From positions 115,112,650 to 115,176,649 of the forward strand of contig CM057469.1 in the NCBI GenBank assembly GCA_030035585.1: 64,000 nucleotides of DNA. The letters are read 5' to 3'. The DNA comes from Dugong dugon. Lineage: Eukaryota > Chordata > Mammalia > Sirenia > Dugongidae. The notes below the pieces were generated by a model. The model worked only from the letters and a program-made list of their open reading frames with translations. It was not told where the DNA came from and did not search any database. Numbering within the stretch: position 1 is the first letter of the stretch; every line of letters starts with the position of its first letter. Below, in pieces: positions 35,745 to 48,864 of the stretch. The position numbers and the translations under genes were made by a program.

Positions 35745-35935
35745 TAGCAAGATTGCATAATGACTTAGCACTTGGGTCTGGGGGTAAGATTGCTCTGATT
35801 TTTACAATACTAGCTCTGCTGTTCAGTATCAGGGTGACTTTGTGAAAATTACTTCTCTAAACTTCACTTTACTCATCTATAAAATGAATAAAGTGGTGAT
35901 TGATACAATGTATGCCACATATTCAACATAGGACC
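35745..35935 (+). repeat. MIR SINE relic
   Basis: Plus-oriented MIR core: the CTCTGCTGTTCAGTATCAGG region and ACTTTACTCATCTATAAAAT follow the conserved MIR order. It is diverged, as expected for this ancient family. Confidence 0.72.
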
Positions 35936-36614
35936 TGAAAGAAAACCCACTGAGGAAATATTCACTTCCATACTTTACACAGAAAATGGTACCTATTATA
36001 GGAAATGCATGATTGAAAAACAAAACTTATATTTCTTAAAGACTTTACAAAATATTTTGGTAAAAAGGGCTAATGAAAGACATAAAACAATAAAATATAG
36101 CTATAGATATTGCTCATTTGAGCCTCAGAGAAGACATGTGAAGGATTACCTGATCAACTGAAATGGTGTCAGGGAAATGGACACACAAATCAAAGATCGT
36201 CTGTATCATATCAAACCAGTTTCCTCTTGTGATCCAGTAATCTTTCCACTTTATCATGGAACTTACACAATAATTAAAGTCAGAGTTCTGTTGTCTAAGG
36301 AAATAACAGGTGGGAAAGATCTGCTTGCATAACTGAAGTTTTTTTGAGAAATTGTGACATAGGATTACATATTTTCATCATTTTTATCAACAACTGTTTA
36401 GCCATTAAATGATTTTTTTATAGACTATTCACTGGGTATATAAAAATGAGTATCTCCTACTTTAAGATTTTTGTTCCACAACAAGGAAAGCAATAATGTG
36501 ATCTGTATAGATCTACTATACTTCTCTGTGTTGATGTTTGAGTCACTTACTGACCAGAGTTTATGGCAAGCAGTGTTAAACTCTCTTTCCAAGCATCATA
36601 TTTTCCTAATGTAT
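35936..36614. other. no gene seen
   Basis: AT-rich sequence with no exon-like frame or recognised repeat. Confidence 0.55.
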
Positions 36615-36740
36615 GGAGGAAGAAGGAAGAAGAGAAAAAGGACAAGGAGGAGGAGGAGAAAGTGTAGGATGACAAAGAGGAGGAGAAAAAGGAGGAGGAG
36701 AAGCAAAAGGAGAAGCCAGAGAAAGAGAGAGAGGAAACAA
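36615..36740 (+). repeat. polypurine (GGA/GAA)n tract
   Basis: About 125 bases almost wholly A and G on the plus strand, built of imperfect GGA, GAA and AGA units. It yields a highly basic false frame (36471-36743). Such mirror-like purine tracts can form triplex DNA; that is known chemistry, not shown here. Confidence 0.9.
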
Positions 36741-37566
36741 TGAAAAAATGCATGTTTAGTCATACAAAAGTAAAATGAGATACATTAAAATCATCATAAA
36801 TATTTCTCTCTAACTATGTTATAGAAAAAAAATCTGGATTCTGGCTAAAACATAAATTACCTGTGGAAATTCTACAGTAGGCTTATTAAAATGCAGAGCA
36901 AAGTTGTATGTGTACCCAGTCCTTTGCTAATGTTTTATTTCACCAGACTTTGATTATTAGAGTCAAAAGTAGTGAGTTATTTATTCAGGTTGCATGTGAC
37001 TTTTTTAGACCTTTTCAGTACACATTACATTTCCTCTTTTTATTTTCCTATCTTGGCATTAGGCATTCCCTAGATATTCATTATGCCACTAAGAAAAATG
37101 AATATAATTGATAAATGAAGTTATAATTTGCAGCTGCTTCCTTTCCATCTATCAACTGAAATCTTCTACGTCTGTACATGGTCAAACAGCTAAATTTGTC
37201 ATGATTCTCCAGTTCTCTAGCAACTCAATTATACTCTTATCATAAACTAATCTGAAACAAATATATTGATTTCATCTTCACCTTTTAAACAAGGGGTAGG
37301 ATTATAATGTAAGATGGAAACATAATTATACACGCATGACAAAAAGCAGAAAAGGGAGGAAGAATCCTGAAATGAAAGACTCTGTCTTTTTTGTACATCA
37401 TTTTGTTTTCAGTGTATTTTTTATTATTTTATTTTACTATGTTTTTATTATTATTATTACTCAGATGCAGAGCTGCTGAGTGACAATTTATATTAATCAC
37501 ATTTGCTGTAGATAGGGCCACAATTGTTGTAGATCAGCTGCTTGCAGAAAAATGTATGATGTCCAA
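36741..37566. other. no gene seen
   Basis: AT-rich sequence with short homopolymers; nothing recognised. Confidence 0.55.
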
Positions 37567-38075
37567 TGTCATAGTTACCTAATACTGCTATAACAGAAAT
37601 AACACCAGTGGATGGCTTTAATAAACAGAAATTTATTCTCTCACAGTCTGGTGGCTAGAAGTCTGGATTCAGGGTGTCAGCTCCAGGGGAAGGCCCTTTC
37701 AGCTCTGAAGGAAAGTCCGTGTCATCAATCTTCCCCTGGTCTAGGAGTTTCTCAGCACAGGGATCCCAGGTCCAAAGGATGCACTCTGCTCCTGGTACTG
37801 CTTTCCTGGTGGTATGAGGTCCCCCTGTCTCTCTTCCTGCTTCTCTCTTTTATGTATCAAAAGAGAGTGTCTTAAGACACAACCTAATCTTGTAGATTGA
37901 GTCCTGCCTCATTAACATAACTGCCTCTAATCCTGCCTCATCGACTTCATAGAGGAAGGATTTAGGACACATAGAAAAATCACATCAGATGACAAAATTG
38001 TGGACAATAACACAATACCAGGAATCATGGCCTAGCCAAGTTGACACATATTTTTGGAAGGCACCCAGTTAACTT
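37567..38075 (-). mobile_element. LTR-A copy 4, solo LTR
   Basis: Starts TGTCATAGTTACCTAATACT and contains the shared GGATCCCAGGTCCAAAGGAT motif. The right end is degraded, so the boundary near 38075 is approximate and no TSD is called. Confidence 0.8.
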
Positions 38076-38444
38076 TGAATTTCAGATAACCAGTGAATAA
38101 TTGTTTAATATAAAAATGTCTCAAATATTACATGAGATATAGTTATAAAAATATTTGTTATTATCTGAAATAAACCCTAGCTGTAAATTAGCTTTAATCA
38201 ATGTATTTCTGTCTTCTTTGAGGAGATGAGATTTTTGCTCTTTCTCCCTCCAGTTGTTGATTCTAGACCATTAAATGAATAATTTCTTTTATAAGGATCA
38301 GCACAAAGCTGATTCCTATGAGGCAGAGGTCAAAGATGTCCCAAATGTCCAACTTTTCCAAGTTGCTGTAGCATTCCATCATCTCTAACATCAACTATTC
38401 CCTCTCCCCTCAGTACTCTCCCTCCCAACTTTGGGTTCCCTAAT

Positions 38445-38945
38445 TCACTGCAAATGTCTCACAGAACTCATAAACCATATAAAGGAAATGGCTTTCAGGG
38501 TTATGGAGGCTGGCAAGTCCCAAATTCATGGGTCAGGCGTACGCTTCTCCCTGGCCCTCAATCTCCACTCAAAGGCACTGAGCTTTCTCGCTCTGTGGGC
38601 TGGGAAGTCCTTCTGTTGTGGGCCTCTCCCGCCCATCTCTTCTGCCATTCACTGCTGCTGGTCTCTACTGCCAGTCTCTTCTATTTCCAGGAGCTTCTCA
38701 GCACAGGGATCCGGGGTCCAAAGGATGTGCTCTCTGTTTCTGGCTGTTCTTCTTTGGTGTTGGTAGGATCCTCCTCTCCATTCTGAAATAGACTCTCTTT
38801 TAAGGCAAAACTGACTAACCCCCTTGGTGGGCCACATTTATGCCATCACACAGTCCCACCCAATCACCTAGGTTAGAGTTCAAGATCATGTCTAAAAAGG
38901 CCACACAAAAGTAATCAATCACACTGCAACCATTTTTCCCATACT
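38445..38945 (-). mobile_element. LTR-like repeat related in structure to LTR-A and LTR-B
   Basis: Minus-oriented. It shares with LTR-A the motif GGAGCTTCTCAGCACAGGGA (38691-38710) followed by GGTCCAAAGGATGTGCTCT, and it has an LTR-B-like ending (rc of GGAAATGGCTTTCAGGGTT). Ends are not defined and no TSD was found. It may be a third LTR family or a diverged hybrid. Confidence 0.55.
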
Positions 38946-39007
38946 CTCACAAAACAAATAATAAAAGAGGGATCAAAGAAAATTTTCATCATTTTCCCTT
39001 TAGCGTA

Positions 39008-39543
39008 TGTCTTAGTCATCTAGTGCTGCTTCAACAGAAATACTGCAAGTGGATTGCTTTTAACAAGAGAAATTTGTTCTCTCATAGTCCAGTAGGCTAC
39101 AAGTCCAAATTCAGGGCATCAGCTCCAGGAGAAGGCTTTCTCCCTGTGGCGGCTCTGGAGCAAAATCCTTGTGATGCATCAGTCTTCCCTTGGTCTGGGA
39201 GCATCTCAGCACAGGAACCTCAGGTCCAAATGAGGTTCTCTGCTCCCGGCCCTGCTTTCTTGGTGGTGCCATGTTCCCATGTGTCTCTGCTCGCTTCTCT
39301 CTTTTATATCTCAGAAAAGAGATTGGATTAAGACACTCTCCAGTCTTGTAAACCTCATCAGTATAACCTCATCACAGTAATAGAATTTACAACACATAAG
39401 GAGATCACATATAACCTCATCATAGTGATAGAGTTTACAGCACATAAGGAAATCACGTCAGAGTACAGAATCATACAATACTGGGAATCATGACCCAGCC
39501 AAGATGAGAGATATTTTTGGGAGACACAATTCAATCCCTGACA
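39008..39543 (-). mobile_element. LTR-A copy 5, solo LTR
   Basis: From TGTCTTAGTCATCTAGTGCT to CAATCCCTGACA. Flanking pentamers GCGTA (39003-39007) and GCATA (39544-39548) differ by one base, consistent with an aged 5-bp TSD. Near 39360-39450 it carries a short internal direct repeat (ATAACCTCATCA...GTAATAG and ATAACCTCATCATAGTGATAG). Confidence 0.88.
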
Positions 39544-40849
39544 GCATACCTTTCTTCCCTCCTATTCACAGGCAACTTCTCACCTCTACAGATGTTTCAC
39601 CATAATTGTTTTTAATTCGAAGACTCATTCTCTTACTACCTTTTGTCCTTCTATTTTGTTGCTTGCCTTGCAACCTTAGTTCTCCAATGAGTTCAGGAAA
39701 AGACATTGATCTGCAGAGTGGGTAGGAGTAATATCTTTCCAGCTTTCTACATCTCCAAGCTGAAACTGGGTTTTATTATTTTTAATTTCCACCAGCAATG
39801 TGTGCAAGTTCTTATATTCCCAAATGATTACCAAGAGAATATACTGTTAAAATTTTGCATATTGCCCATCTGATAAGTGTGCAATATCTCATAGTATTTT
39901 TTATTTTATTAGGATCCTATACAATTTATAAATTAATACAGGGAGAAAGTAAGATCCTTTTGACATTTACTCTTCTGTTCTAATATCAAGACGTCCTTCC
40001 TATGCAAAAGTATACCCTTTCTATTAAAGATCAATATAATCTTACATTTGTATATACATATATACATACACATACATACATATGAAGGTTTTAATTTTTA
40101 TTCTAATTGTTACCTTTGTACAATTACCCCAATAATAATATCCTTAGTATTAATTTCTTCCTAAGAAGTCTATTTTCCATTGCTTTCTCATTAGGAACAA
40201 TATTGAAATTAATTAGTAACCTCTTCTTCCTCCTCCTCTTTCTCATCTCATGAATTAACACCTTATTACTTCCATTTAATACTTTTCTATGTCTATTAGA
40301 GAAATTATTCTATGGTTCATATGCCCTTCCCATCCCCCATGCTCATCTTTGTGGGTACATTAGCCGAGAATGTAGTCATTATATACTGTTAATACTATAT
40401 AGCCATAACTTTGTCTTGATTCAATAAGCAAAGTATATATAATGTTCACCACCTTATTTAACATTTCTGCAGTTATTGTATTTTTCTGAAGCTTATTCTC
40501 TAGCAGATTCTTCAGGAAGAGTTTACTTTAGTTATCTGAATTATATCAAGTTTATAAATTTTTTTCCCAGCTTTTATATTGAACTCAAATTTGACTGGAT
40601 ATAAATCTTAAATTATATTCCTTTGCATATATTAAATATATTTTTCTGTTGTCCACTAGAATTAAACACTGCTTTCAAAATGTCTGATAATTACTGATTA
40701 ATTTTTTTGAAAAGGGATGTTGTCTTTTCTCTGTGTACCAAAAAATTTTTTTTCTTTCTCTTTCAATTACGAATGTTTTCAGTGAAGGACATTTTGCTCT
40801 GATATTCTAAGTATGCAGTGTGCCCTCTCATTATATAACTTTAATTCAT
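39544..40849. other. no gene; AT-rich with a CATA-type simple repeat
   Basis: A short imperfect (CATA)n stretch lies at 40048-40083. No exon, RNA gene or nameable element. Confidence 0.55.
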
Positions 40850-41370
40850 TTTAATTTTTGTTCTTTTTCTAGTTCCTCAAGATATAAAGTTAGGTTATTG
40901 ATTCAAAGTCTTTCTTAAGTGTAAGTATTTATAGCTATAAATATCCCTCTAAACACTACTTTCACTCCATCTTGTAAGTTCTGGTATGTTGAGTTTTTAT
41001 TTTCCTTGATCTGGATTTTCTAATATTCCTTATTATTTCCTCTTTAATCCAGTAGTTGTTTAAGAGTGTTATTTAACTTCCACATATTTTGTGAATTTTT
41101 GCTTTTTTTCTGTAAAAGTTTTCAAGCTTCATTTCATTGTGGTGGAGAGAAGAATCTTTATATGACTGAATATTTTTAAATTTATTAAGACCTGATTTTT
41201 GGCCAAAAATATGGTATATGTTTGGTATTATAGTTATTTAAAAATCTCTATTATGGTAGAATGCCTGACCCATCTCTGTATCTGATTCTGTTGCCAATTT
41301 ATCTCTTGACAATTATTTTTGTTTTGTTTTTCTGTAATACTTAATTTTCATTTAATTTCTGGACATTTGT
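40850..41370 (-). mobile_element. old L1 fragment (ORF2 5' region)
   Basis: The minus strand carries the ORF2 endonuclease-to-RT linker region, recognisable from the same order of motifs as in the old L1 and L1 #4 (compare 47480-47830), for example CCAGTAGTTGTTTAAGAGTG. It is strongly diverged and has no frame. Confidence 0.7.
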
Positions 41371-41387
41371 GTAATGTCCAGTGACAC

Positions 41388-41585
41388 CAGTTTGGGTCAA
41401 GTTGATCTTGATTCATGACCAACAATGTGTGTCAGAGTAGAAATGTTCTCCAAAGAGTTTTCAATGTTATTTTTTTGGAAGTAGATCACCAGGCTTTCTT
41501 CTAACGTGCCTGTAAGTGGTCTTGAGCCATCAAACTTTCAGTTAGCAGCCAATCACACTAACCATTTGCACCATCCAGGTATTCT
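41388..41585 (-). mobile_element. AfroSINE, old copy
   Basis: Minus-oriented. The tail ACCAGTTTGGGTCAAGTTGA, the block GTAGATCACCAGGCTTTCTT and the head TTTCAGTTAGCAGCCAATCA are in the expected order, ending GCACCATCCAGG. It is more diverged than the copy at 18397. Confidence 0.75.
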
Positions 41586-42079
41586 GAAAACAATAGTAGA
41601 GACTAGTAAATAATGTTTATGCTCAGAAAGTGGATGTGCTTTTTCTTTTGTCAGTCTGTCAATGAATTACGTATATTTAATCTGTACTTGATCTAGATTT
41701 GACGTGTTTTGTTGCCTGTGTAGAGACCTTCAGTTTCCCACAGGCTTTGGATTCCTCAGTGATGAAATGTTGCTTTCTTGTGCTTAGTGTGAGGCCTGGA
41801 GGGATGAAACATTTTTGTCAGTATTGCTACTTCATCTTCAGCTTTCAGCAGATCATGCATACTTGCACTACCAAGGAAGACTCTTTCTTAGTGCGTACTA
41901 CTCCCCCAACAGTAGATTGATAATTGTTGTTACTTGGTTCAGAGATCATGGTGAAGCATAAGGGTTTCTCAATTCTCTTATTCCAGACTCAATCTGGATC
42001 CATGTCTCAGGGATAACACGTTCTCCATCCTCTATCTCCTTCCCCAGCGAGACAGACTATGTTTCCTCCTCATAATAGG
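41586..42079. other. no gene seen
   Basis: The frame 41699-41920 has no recognised domain. No element identified. Confidence 0.5.
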
Positions 42080-42087
42080 CTCTAGAT

Positions 42088-42257
42088 CAGACCTGTCATA
42101 TTTTTTTCTGTCAAGGAGCAGACAGTAAATAGTTTAAATTTTATGCCACATGTATTTTTAACTCTTTGAAAATGTAAAACAATTCTTAGCTCATGGGTTT
42201 TCCAAAAATAGGCTGAGGGATGGGTTTGAGCTGCAGGCTGCAGTTTGCCAATTCTTG
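42088..42257. mobile_element. non-autonomous hAT-Charlie-like DNA transposon relic
   Basis: A 170-bp element whose right end GTTTGCCAATTCTTG and left end CAGACCTGTCA are degraded inverted repeats of a widespread mammalian hAT MITE; the GACAGTAAATAGTTTAAATT block is also typical. The flanks CTCTAGAT (42080-42087) and ATCTACAG (42258-42265) fit the 8-bp hAT target pattern NTCTAGAN, with some decay. Confidence 0.72.
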
Positions 42258-42265
42258 ATCTACAG

Positions 42266-43405
42266 CACACATTGTTTCCCGGTCCCTCCCACCTATGATA
42301 GCTCAACTCTGCTTGAATCAATATGGCTTTTTGGGCATGTGCATGTTTTCTTCCCCTCTCCAAGAAGCAAATTGATTTTACATAGTGTTGGTGCAATGTT
42401 TGAGTGCTGTTGGGGGGGGGGGGTTCCTACCCTTTTCCCAGAGGTAGCTACAATTTGATATCAGGTAAGGGACCAAGGTTCGAATAAGCATGTCTGTCCA
42501 CCAGTGGCAGTCACTCTTAACCCTGTATATAAGCAGTTTCTAGAGTATAGATTAGCTTCTCAGGGTATACAAGCTGTACCCTCAAACATTGGCAAGTCCT
42601 GTACATTTGCCTCACTAAAGGACTCATTCAGATCTCTTTCTCTGTTCCCAGTCTTTCTCATAACTACCTTATGCAAACCCATGGCGATACCTCTCAAATG
42701 AGTGCACTTTGCCCTTATGTCAGATATCTAGGGGATCTAAATTGTTATGCTAGCCCTTACTCAGCTTTTGTGAGTTTGTTAACAATGAAGTTGCTTTTCT
42801 TCTTCCCTACCTTTATGGCTTCCACTTTGTCTTCCTATGCTCTACAGAAGCTGAAAGATGCAATGTGACCTGTTTGTCCTCAGTGCAGCTTGTCACTCTT
42901 TAGAATTCAGTTTATCTGCTTGCCTTAAGATCTCAGCTCTCTGGTAGTTTCAAAATGCTACATTAAAAAAATAAAAAAGTACTCACATTTTTCTTATCGT
43001 TAGAGGTGGAGTGACATTCCATGTGGCTTTCTATGTCCAAAGGGGAAGCAGAACTCTTAAACATATATTTCAATGAATTTGTATCTTACCTGTACATATT
43101 TGGGTTTGGTTTCACAGTTCTATATTTTTATTTCTCTGTTTTACTCTGAGATTGAAGTTAGTTGTCTTGGCAGTGCATTTTTATCCTCTTTTAAGTACCC
43201 TCAACAGTAAAATGACCTCATAAGGTAAGGAACTTCTCTTGTTACATATTTACTTAGATGTTACTAGACCCCTTTTCTATAAATATACTGAATATTATGG
43301 AGGTGTGACTTCTGGAATACAAGCCATGTTGGATAAAGTAAAGCTTTTTACAGAATAATCACATTTTGGGGGCACACCAAAAATTAACGATATTGTATGC
43401 ACTAT
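42266..43405. other. no gene; G12 run
   Basis: A run of 12 G lies at 42412-42423. Frames at 42504-42701 and 42671-42868 are short and featureless. Nothing else recognised. Confidence 0.5.
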
Positions 43406-43420
43406 TCTATTTCTATTCTT
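43406..43420. repeat. target-site duplication of L1 #4 (3' side)
   Basis: TCTATTTCTATTCTT here is repeated exactly at 51436-51450. The pair brackets the whole 8.0 kb element. Confidence 0.95.
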
Positions 43421-44589
43421 TTTTTTTAAATTTTTTTATTTTATTGTACGTCAGGTGAAGGCTTACAGAACAAATAGTTTCTCATGAGACAGTAGTACAC
43501 ATGTTGTTTTATGACATTGGTTAACAACCCCACAACATATTAACCCTCTAAGTTGTCAACTTTTTTTTTATTTTTTTGCTGAAAATACACATAGCCAAAG
43601 ATACACCATTTCAAAAATTTCTACATACACAGTTCAGTGGCATTGACTACGCTCTTCCAATTGTGCTGTTATTTTCACTTAAGATGAAGGCTTACAGAAC
43701 AAAATAGTTTCTTATTTAACAGTACTACAAATGTTGCCCTATAACAATGGTTAACAATCTCACAACACATCAACAATATCCTTACTCAACTTTGGGTTCC
43801 CTATCACCAGCTTCCTTGTCCCCTTCTGCCTTCTGGCCCTTGTCACTGGACTCTTGTACCTAGTTAGTCTCATTTGGTTTTACGGGGCTGTCCACCCAGA
43901 GGCTGAACAGTGAACCTCAGAGGTAACTTCACCACTGAACTAAAAGAGTGTCTGGGGGCCATACTCTCGAGGCTTCTCCAGACTCCTTTAGGCCAGTAAA
44001 TCTGGTCTTTTTTTTTGGTGAGATAGAATTATGCTCTACATCCTTCTCCAGCTCTGTCAAGAACCCTCTGTTGTGATCCTGGTCAAAGCAGTCAGTGGTG
44101 GTAGCCGGGCACTCAGTCCAGTGGAGGCCTTTGTAGCTGTGGACAGTTAGTCCTTTGGACTAATCTTTTCCTTGTATACTGTTCTCTTCATTCTCTCTTA
44201 CTCCCGAAGAGGTGAGACCAGTGGAGTATCTTAGATGGCCGCTCACAGGCTTTTAAGACCACAGACACTACTCACCAAGGTAGAATGTAGAGCATCGTCT
44301 TTATAAACTGTGTCATTCCAATTGAGCTAGATGTTCCCCGAGACCATGGTCCCCACAGCCCTCCGCCCAGCAATTCAGTCCCTCAGGGAGTTTGGATGTG
44401 TCTATGGGGCTTCCATGACTTTTCCTTGTACAGGTTATGCTAGTTTCCCTGTATTGTGTACTGTCTCACCCTTCACACAAGATACCACTTATCTACTGCC
44501 TATATAGTATTTCCCCCCACCACTCCTATCCCTGGTAACCAACAAAATTGTTACCTTTTTTTGTGTGAACTCTTTCATGGGTTTTTGCA
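43421..44589 (-). other. L1 #4 3'UTR with duplicated terminal unit
   Basis: On the minus strand the 3'UTR ends in two related units of about 90 bases (complement of about 43680-43770 and of 43443-43540) separated by about 145 bases containing an internal A tract (T run at 43561-43569). Each unit contains GTTAACCA..GTCATA, AACA..ATGTGTACTA, GAAACTAT and CTGTAAGCCTTCA. The final AATAAA is at the complement of about 43441-43446. Confidence 0.85.
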
Positions 44590-47500
44590 ATAAAGGTCTC
44601 ATACAATATTTGTCCTTTTGTGATTGACTTATTTCACTCAGCATAATGTCCCCCAGTTTCATCCATGTTATGAGATGCTTCACAGATTCATTGTTCTTTC
44701 TTGTTGAATAGTACTCCATTGTGTGTATGTACCATAGTTTGTTTATTCATCTGTTGATGGCCATCTAGGTTGTTTCCATCGTTTTGCTATTGTGAACAAT
44801 GCTGCCATGAACATAGGTGTGCATATGTCTATTCGAGTGACGACTCTTATTTCTCTAGGATATATTCCTAGGAGTGGGATTGCTGGATCGAATGGTATGT
44901 CTATTTCTAGCTTTCTGAGGAAGCACCATATCATTTTCCAAAATGGTTGTATCATTTTGCATTCCAACCAGCAGTGCATAAGTGTTCCGATCTCCCTGCA
45001 GCCCCTCCAACATTTGTTATTTCCAGTGTTTTTGATTCGTGCCAGTAATGCCGGGGTGAGATGGTATCTCATTGTGGTTTTAATCTGCATTTCTCTAATA
45101 GCTAGTGATCGCGAGCATTTCCTCGTGTGTCTGTTGGCCATTTGAATGTCTTCTTTGGTGAAGTGTCTGTTCATTTCCTTTGCCTATTTTTTAATAGGAT
45201 TTTTTGTCTTTTTGTTGTACAGGTGTTGAATTTTCTTCTAGATTATGCAGATTAGACCTATGTCTGACTTGTACTATCCAAAAATTTTTTCCCAGTCTGT
45301 AGGTTCTCTTTTGACTCTTTTGGTGAAGTCTTTTGAAGAGCATAGATGTTTGATTTTTAGAAGATCCCAGTTATCTAGCTTATCTGTTGGGTTTTGTGCA
45401 TTGATGGTTATGGTTTGTATCCTGTTAACTCCATGTATTAAGGCCTGAAGTGTTGGTCCTATTTTTTCTTCTATGAACTTTATAGTTTTAGGCTTTATAT
45501 TCAAGTCTTTGATCCATTTTGAAGTAGTTTTTGTATACGGTGTGAGGTATGGTTCCTGTTTCATTTTTTTGCAAATGTATATCCAGTTTTACCAGCACCA
45601 TTTGTTAAGAAGAATGTCTTTTCCCCATTGGATGGACTTTGGGCCCTTGTCGAAGATCAGGTGACCATAGGTGGATGGATTTACATCTGGGTTCTCAATT
45701 TTGTTCCATTGGTCAATGTATCTGTTGTTGTACCAGTCCCAGGCCGTTTTGACTACTGTAGCTGTATAGTAGGTTCTGAAGTCATTTAGTGTTAGTCCTC
45801 CAAATTTATTCTTCTTCTTCAGTAGTGCTTTACTTATTTGGGGATTCTTCCCTTTCCATATAAAGTTAATGATTAGTTTTTCCATATCTTTGAAGAATGT
45901 TGTCGGTATTTGGATCGGGATTGCGTTGTATTTGTAAATTGCTTTGGGTAGAATTGACATTTTCACAATGTTGAGTCTGCCTATCCACGAGCATGGTATG
46001 TTTTTTCATTTATGTAGATCCCTTTGGGTTTCATGCAGCAGTGTTTTGTAGTTTTCTTTGTATAGGTCTTTTACATCCTTGGTCAGATTTATTCCTAAGT
46101 ATTTTATCTTTTTAGGGGCTATTGAAAATGGTATTGTTTTCCTGATTTCCTTTTCATTGTTCTCCTTACTGGTGTATAGGAATCCAACTGATTTTTGAAT
46201 GTTTATCTTGTATCCTGTTACTCTGATGAATCTTTATATTAGTTCCAGTAGATTCCTCGTGGAGTCTTTAGGGTTTTCTATGTATAGTATGATATCATCT
46301 GTAAACAGGGACAGTTTAACCTCTTCATTACCAATTTGGATGAACTTTATTTCTTTTCCTTGCCTTATTCCTCTAGCTAGAACTTCCAGTGCAATGTTAA
46401 ATAGAAGTGATGAAAAAAGGCATCCTTGTCTTGTTCCTGTTTTCAAGGGGAATGTTTTCAGCCTCTATCCATTAAGAATGATGTTGGCCATTGGTTTTGC
46501 ATAGATGCCCTTTATTATGTTGAGAAATTTCCCTTCTATACATATTTTATTGAGAGCTTTTATCAGGAATGGGTGTTGGACTTTGTCAAATGTCTTTTCT
46601 GCATCAATTGAGATGATCATGTGATTCTTTTCTTTCCTTTTATTTATGTGGTGGACTACATTGATTGATTTTCTAATGTTGAACCATCCTTGCATACCTG
46701 GTATGAATCCTACTTGGTTGTGGTGTATTATTTTTTGGATATGATGCTGAATTCTATTGGCTAAAATTTTGTTCAGAATTTTTGCATCTATATTCTTGAG
46801 AGACATTGGTCTGTAATTTTCTTTTCTTGTGAAGTCTTTGCATGGTTTTGGTATCAGTGTTATGGTGGCTTCATAGAATGAATTTGGAAGTGTTGCTTCC
46901 CCTTCTATGCTCTGAAATAGCTTGAGTAGTACTGGTACAAGCTCTTCTGTAAATGTTTTGTGGAATTCTCCAGTGAAGCCATCTGGGCCAGGGCTTTTTT
47001 TGGTTGGGAGTTTTTTTATTAACTTTTCAATCTCTTCTCTTGTTATGGGTCTGTTCAGATTTACAACATCACTTTGTTGAAGTTTGTGTAAGTCTTGTGT
47101 TTCTAGAAATTTATCCATTTCCCCTAGGTTTTCAAATTTGGTGGAGTCTAGTTTTTCATAATATTCTGTTAGAATCCTTTTTCTTTCAGTTGGGTCTGTT
47201 GTAATATCCCCCATTTCATTTATTATTTGGGTTATTTGTGTCCTCTCCTGTTTTTCTTTTGTCGGTCTGGCCAGTGGTTTGTCAATTTTGTTGATTCTTT
47301 CAAAGAACCAACTTTTGGTTTTGTTGATTCTTTCTATTGTTTTTCTATTCTCTATTTCATTGATTTCTTCTCTGATTTTTACTATTTCCTTTCTTCAAGC
47401 AGTTGTGGGCTTTTTTTGCTGTTCTCTTTCTATTTGTTTGAGTTCTGTAGTTAATGTTTTGATTTTGTCCCTTTCTTCTTTTTTGATGTGTACATCTATT

Positions 47501-48375
47501 GCTATAAGTTGTCTTCTGAGGACTACCTTTGCTGTGTCCCAAAGGTTTAGGTATGATGGGTTTTCATTCTCATTTGATTCTAGGAATTTTTTGATTCCAT
47601 ATATGATTTCTTCTATTACCCACTGATGTGTAAGCATGGTAGTATTCAGTTTCCATGTAGTTGATTTTTTTCCCTTGCTCTTTCTATTGTTAATTTCTAC
47701 CTTGATGGCATTGTGGTCAGAGAAGATACTTTGAATTATCTCAATGTTTTGGATCTTGTTGAGGATTGCTCTGTGGCCTAAGATGTGGTCTATTCTGGAG
47801 AACGTTCCATGTGCATTGGAAAAGAATGTGTACTTTGCAGCGGTTGGATGGATTGTTCTATATATGTCTATGAGGTCCAGTTGGCTGATTGTGTCCTTTA
47901 GGTCTTCTGTATCTTTGCTGAGTTTCTTCTTAGTTCTTCTGTCCTTTACTGAGAGTGGTGTGTTGAAGACTCCTACTATTATTGTGGAACTGTCAATTTC
48001 TCTTTTCAGTGTTGATAGAGTTTGTTTTATGCATTTTGGAGTCCTGTCATTGGTTGCGTAGATGTTTATTATGGTTATGTCTTCATGATGGATTGTTGCC
48101 TTAATCATTATATAGTGTCCTTATTTCTCTTTTATGTTAGATTTCTTTTTAAAGTCTATTTTATCTGAGATTAGAATTGCCACTCCTGCTCTTTTTTGGT
48201 AGTTGTTAGCTTGATATATTTTTTTCCAACCTTTGACTTTTAATAAATCCACATCTTTGTTTCTAAGGTGTGTCTCTTGTAGACAGCGTATTTATGGATC
48301 CTGTTTTCTTATCCATTCTGTCACTCTCCGTCTCTTTATGGGTGCATCGAGTCCATTTACATTCAGTGTAATTGT
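44590..48375 (-). pseudogene. L1 #4 ORF2, broken
   Basis: Endonuclease piece 47395-48108 (237 residues) has ITIINIYA, RIDHILGHRA and SDHNAIK, but the catalytic GDFN has become GVFN. The next piece 46465-47214 (249 residues) includes [13 protein letters not shown] and [13 protein letters not shown]. The RT motif is FTDD at 46294-46305 rather than FADD. Further pieces are 45589-45966, 45274-45564, 44743-45174 (with [18 protein letters not shown]) and 44489-44719. With both active sites altered and several frameshifts, no activity is possible. Confidence 0.95.
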
Positions 48376-48864
48376 TGGTAGATGTGAGTCTGTTGCTCTC
48401 ATTTTGTAGTGCTTTTTTTTTTTTGGGTGCCGAAGATTTCTTTGTTCTTACTCTCTTGTGCTGAGTTACTTTTGTTTGTGGATTTTTTTTTCATTTCTTT
48501 TGTTTTTGTAAGTTTTGTTTTTGCCAAGTCTTTATGTTTTTATCTTTATTTTTATGAGTTGGTTTGTTAACTTTCTTTTTGGTTACCATGAATTTTACCC
48601 TTATCTTTCTAAGTTTGAAGCAGTCTACCCTTACTTGGTATCGCCTTGCCTTCCTCTCCATTAGAAGGTTCTATACCTATGCCGTTTATTCCCTCTTTCA
48701 TTGTTTTGATGTTGTTGTCATCCATCGATTAACTGCTCTGATTCCCTGTCTTATTTCTTCTGGTTTTGGATAGTCCTCGAGAGTTCATTTGCTAGATTGG
48801 TATCTATTTCATATGATCCTGCATCCTAGGTTCTGCCTGTGATCTGAAGCTGTTTGTCCTCAGA

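Noticed and set aside
36471..36743. 90-codon frame with an extremely basic C-terminus (Arg/Lys repeats)
   Set aside because: It is the translation of a polypurine GGA/GAA microsatellite, with no start context, homology or neighbours supporting a gene.
42504..42868. Two adjacent 65-codon plus-strand frames as possible exons
   Set aside because: Different frames, no recognisable domain and no convincing splice sites or codon bias.
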